The position numbers and the translations under genes are program-made. Source: Candidatus Obscuribacter sp. (GTDB taxonomy: Bacteria > Cyanobacteriota > Vampirovibrionia > Obscuribacterales > Obscuribacteraceae). Taken from it: 64,000 bases of DNA. Of this stretch, positions 62,439 through 64,000 are shown in pieces; the stretch's first letter is position 1; the number at the start of each line of letters is the position of its first letter. The DNA is taken from contig JADJQZ010000001.1 of assembly GCA_016712465.1 (NCBI GenBank), forward strand, positions 3,038,001 through 3,102,000, read 5' to 3'. The notes beneath the pieces were generated by a model. That model had not been told where the DNA came from and made no database searches. It worked only from the letters and a program-made list of their open reading frames with translations.

Positions 62439-64000
62439 ATGACTTTCGAAGACCCAACCCAGCAAAAAAAGAAAGTCTGCACAGGCTGCAAACGAGAGTT
62501 TCCTGTTACCCAAACTGTCTGTCCCTATGACAAGAACATGCTTATGTTCATGCAGAAAGACGAACTGCTTGGCACCATCCTGAACGACCGTTATCGCGTC
62601 CTGGAAGAAGTGGGTCGCGGCGGCATGAGCATCGTCTATCGTGGTCTGCACGAAATGATGGACCGCACCGTAGCCATCAAGATGCTGCAAGCACAGCACG
62701 TGACAGACCAGTTGAGTATAAAACGTTTTCAACAGGAAGCCCAGGCCGCTTCGCACCTGCAACACCCACATGTGATCACTGTCTACGACTGCGGTGTCGT
62801 GGCCACGGGACAACCTTATATAGTGATGGACTTTCTGGAAGGGGAAAGTCTCTCGGATGTAATCAAGAAAGAGAACCACATTCCCTTTCAGCGAGCGGTG
62901 CCGATTTTCGCGCAGGCCTGCGACGCTCTCGACCATGCTCACCAGAAAGGCGTAATCCACAGAGACCTGAAGTCGAGCAATATCATGCTCGTGGAAGTGG
63001 AAGGACGCAAGGACTTCGTAAAAGTAGTGGACTTCGGCATCGCCAAGTTGACCAATGCCTCCGGCAAGATGCAACAGAACCTGACACAAACGGGAGAGAT
63101 TTTCGGCAGTCCTATATATATGAGTCCGGAGCAGTGCCTGGGGCAAACCCTTGATGCGCGCTCGGACATATATTCAATGGGGGCCGTCTTATATGAATCC
63201 CTGACTGGTCTACCGCCTCTCATGGGCGACACTATATATGCCACCATGAAGATGCATGTATCGGAAATGCCGGAACGCTTTGCTCAGGCCAGACCGGATC
63301 TGAGAATTCCAGAGCAAATTGAGCAGATCGCCTTCAAGGCTCTGGCCAAGAAGCCTGAACAACGCTTTCAAAGTATGCAGGAGTTTCGCGACGCGCTCGA
63401 GCAGTGCATGCGCACCCAGTTCGATACCGGCGCCATGCCCTCCCTGCTCAGTGCACCGCCGGCAGTCGGCTTCAACACCATCGCTCCGGGCAGTCGCGAC
63501 AATGAAGATTTCGATCTGTCCGGGGGACTCTTTGGAGACGACCCGCCGCCCATAGTGGATAAGCCTTCCTTTCGCCGCACCGAAACCGGTGCCGGAACCG
63601 TCAGCCCCTTTGTCACAGGGCCGGAAGGCGGCACATCAGGACGAATTACGGCCAGAACCACCCGCCCGCCCAGCGTCGGTTCCGAAACAGGCAGACGAAC
63701 GGCCGGAGTTCGCAAACCCATGGCTTCGGACAAGAAGTCGGGCAAGGCCGCTAAGTCTTTTACTATGCCGGCCTGGGTTACGCCCCGCAATCTGGCCATA
63801 GCCGCCGCCGCCCTCCTGGTTCCAGCGCTCATCGCCGGTGTGGTGGTGCTCTTGAATCAACTGGGCAACGACAATCCCCTCCTTTTTACTAAGAAATACG
63901 ACGGCACCCTGTTTTACTACGCGCCGCCTTCACAGACCGCCGACGGCAAAGAATTTCCAGGCATGTTTTACGTCAAGACTGCCGGCTCCAAGTCTAAGAT
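62439..64000 (+). CDS. Hanks-type serine/threonine protein kinase with N-terminal zinc ribbon (truncated by window end)
   Basis: 520 codons are present and the 3' end lies beyond the window. The first 31 residues form a zinc-ribbon-like knuckle (CTGC at Cys14/Cys17, then CPYD at Cys28). The kinase domain has GRGGMSIVY (Gly59-Gly62 region), Lys81 in VAIKML, HRDLKSSN (His174, Arg175, Asp176, Asn181), VVDFG (Asp198) and SPIYMSPEQ. A Pro/Gly/Thr-rich linker leads to a transmembrane helix at about residues 449-471 (AAAALLVPALIAGVVVLL), followed by the start of an extracytoplasmic domain. It is likely a membrane signal receptor. Confidence 0.93.
   Translation, partial: MTFEDPTQQKKKVCTGCKREFPVTQTVCPYDKNMLMFMQKDELLGTILNDRYRVLEEVGRGGMSIVYRGLHEMMDRTVAIKMLQAQHVTDQLSIKRFQQEAQAASHLQHPHVITVYDCGVVATGQPYIVMDFLEGESLSDVIKKENHIPFQRAVPIFAQACDALDHAHQKGVIHRDLKSSNIMLVEVEGRKDFVKVVDFGIAKLTNASGKMQQNLTQTGEIFGSPIYMSPEQCLGQTLDARSDIYSMGAVLYESLTGLPPLMGDTIYATMKMHVSEMPERFAQARPDLRIPEQIEQIAFKALAKKPEQRFQSMQEFRDALEQCMRTQFDTGAMPSLLSAPPAVGFNTIAPGSRDNEDFDLSGGLFGDDPPPIVDKPSFRRTETGAGTVSPFVTGPEGGTSGRITARTTRPPSVGSETGRRTAGVRKPMASDKKSGKAAKSFTMPAWVTPRNLAIAAAALLVPALIAGVVVLLNQLGNDNPLLFTKKYDGTLFYYAPPSQTADGKEFPGMFYVKTAGSKSK

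Noticed and set aside
62391..63146. 251-codon minus-strand frame opposite the kinase gene
   Set aside because: The plus strand carries all kinase motifs; the minus frame shows no domain or ribosome site.

Overview
The window is about 64 kb of gene-dense bacterial chromosome with roughly 50 protein genes, one tRNA gene, and no rRNA, CRISPR array, prophage or insertion sequence that I can see. fabZ-lpxA, Skp/OmpH-like proteins, a TolC/RND/adaptor efflux set and many Sec or Tat signal peptides point to an outer membrane with lipid A. A zinc-ribbon Hanks kinase, TPR proteins, FecR-like and MshEN-like domains, and many secreted proteins of unknown function resemble the non-photosynthetic sister lineages of Cyanobacteria (Melainabacteria/Vampirovibrionia, perhaps Obscuribacterales). 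That placement is an inference from gene style, not from a marker gene.

Layout. 1-2.6 kb (minus): an RsuA/RluE-type pseudouridine synthase cut by the window edge, translationally coupled to a Dnmt2-like cytosine-5 methyltransferase, then an exported protein. 2.7-4.8 kb (plus): an exported protein overlapping mltG. 4.8-10.7 kb (minus): a tight operon of three secreted proteins (M1 aminopeptidase, DUF3142, CGPF-type lipoprotein). 10.8-15.2 kb: sulfur-handling proteins (persulfide dioxygenase-like MBL-rhodanese, single rhodanese), small unknowns, a fumarylacetoacetase-family enzyme and tRNA-Leu(UAA). 15.3-25.7 kb: a membrane protein, a SulP transporter fused to a beta-carbonic anhydrase, a MshEN-like protein, a double GNAT, an acyltransferase 3 and TPR proteins. 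25.7-30.8 kb: acyl-CoA ligase, isocitrate dehydrogenase, a class III CoA-transferase/racemase and a bifunctional nuclease.

30.9-37 kb is an efflux operon (TolC-like, RND, lipoprotein adaptor). Next comes a 2,926-residue glycine-rich exported protein (37.1-45.9 kb) with a hemagglutinin-like N-terminal part, about 1,900 residues of GGNGG-type repeat and a FecR-like C-terminus. Two Skp/OmpH-like genes and a TPR gene follow immediately. 47.4-50.7 kb (minus) carries a MshEN-module protein, murF and the second Skp-like gene. 50.9-52.8 kb holds a tandem array of four paralogous small exported glycine-zipper-like proteins. 53.3-57.6 kb has a processive family 2 glycosyltransferase, an MFS exporter, lpxA and fabZ. 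57.8-64 kb (plus) has folE, a Tat-exported degenerate metallophosphoesterase whose only suitable start is AUC, tryptophan 2,3-dioxygenase, a VOC protein, an FAD oxidoreductase and a truncated serine/threonine kinase.

Taken together the window is weighted towards envelope biogenesis and surface or secreted proteins. The best candidates for undescribed biology are the giant repeat protein with its flanking putative chaperones, the four-member small exported family, and the Dnmt2-like methyltransferase coupled to a pseudouridine synthase.
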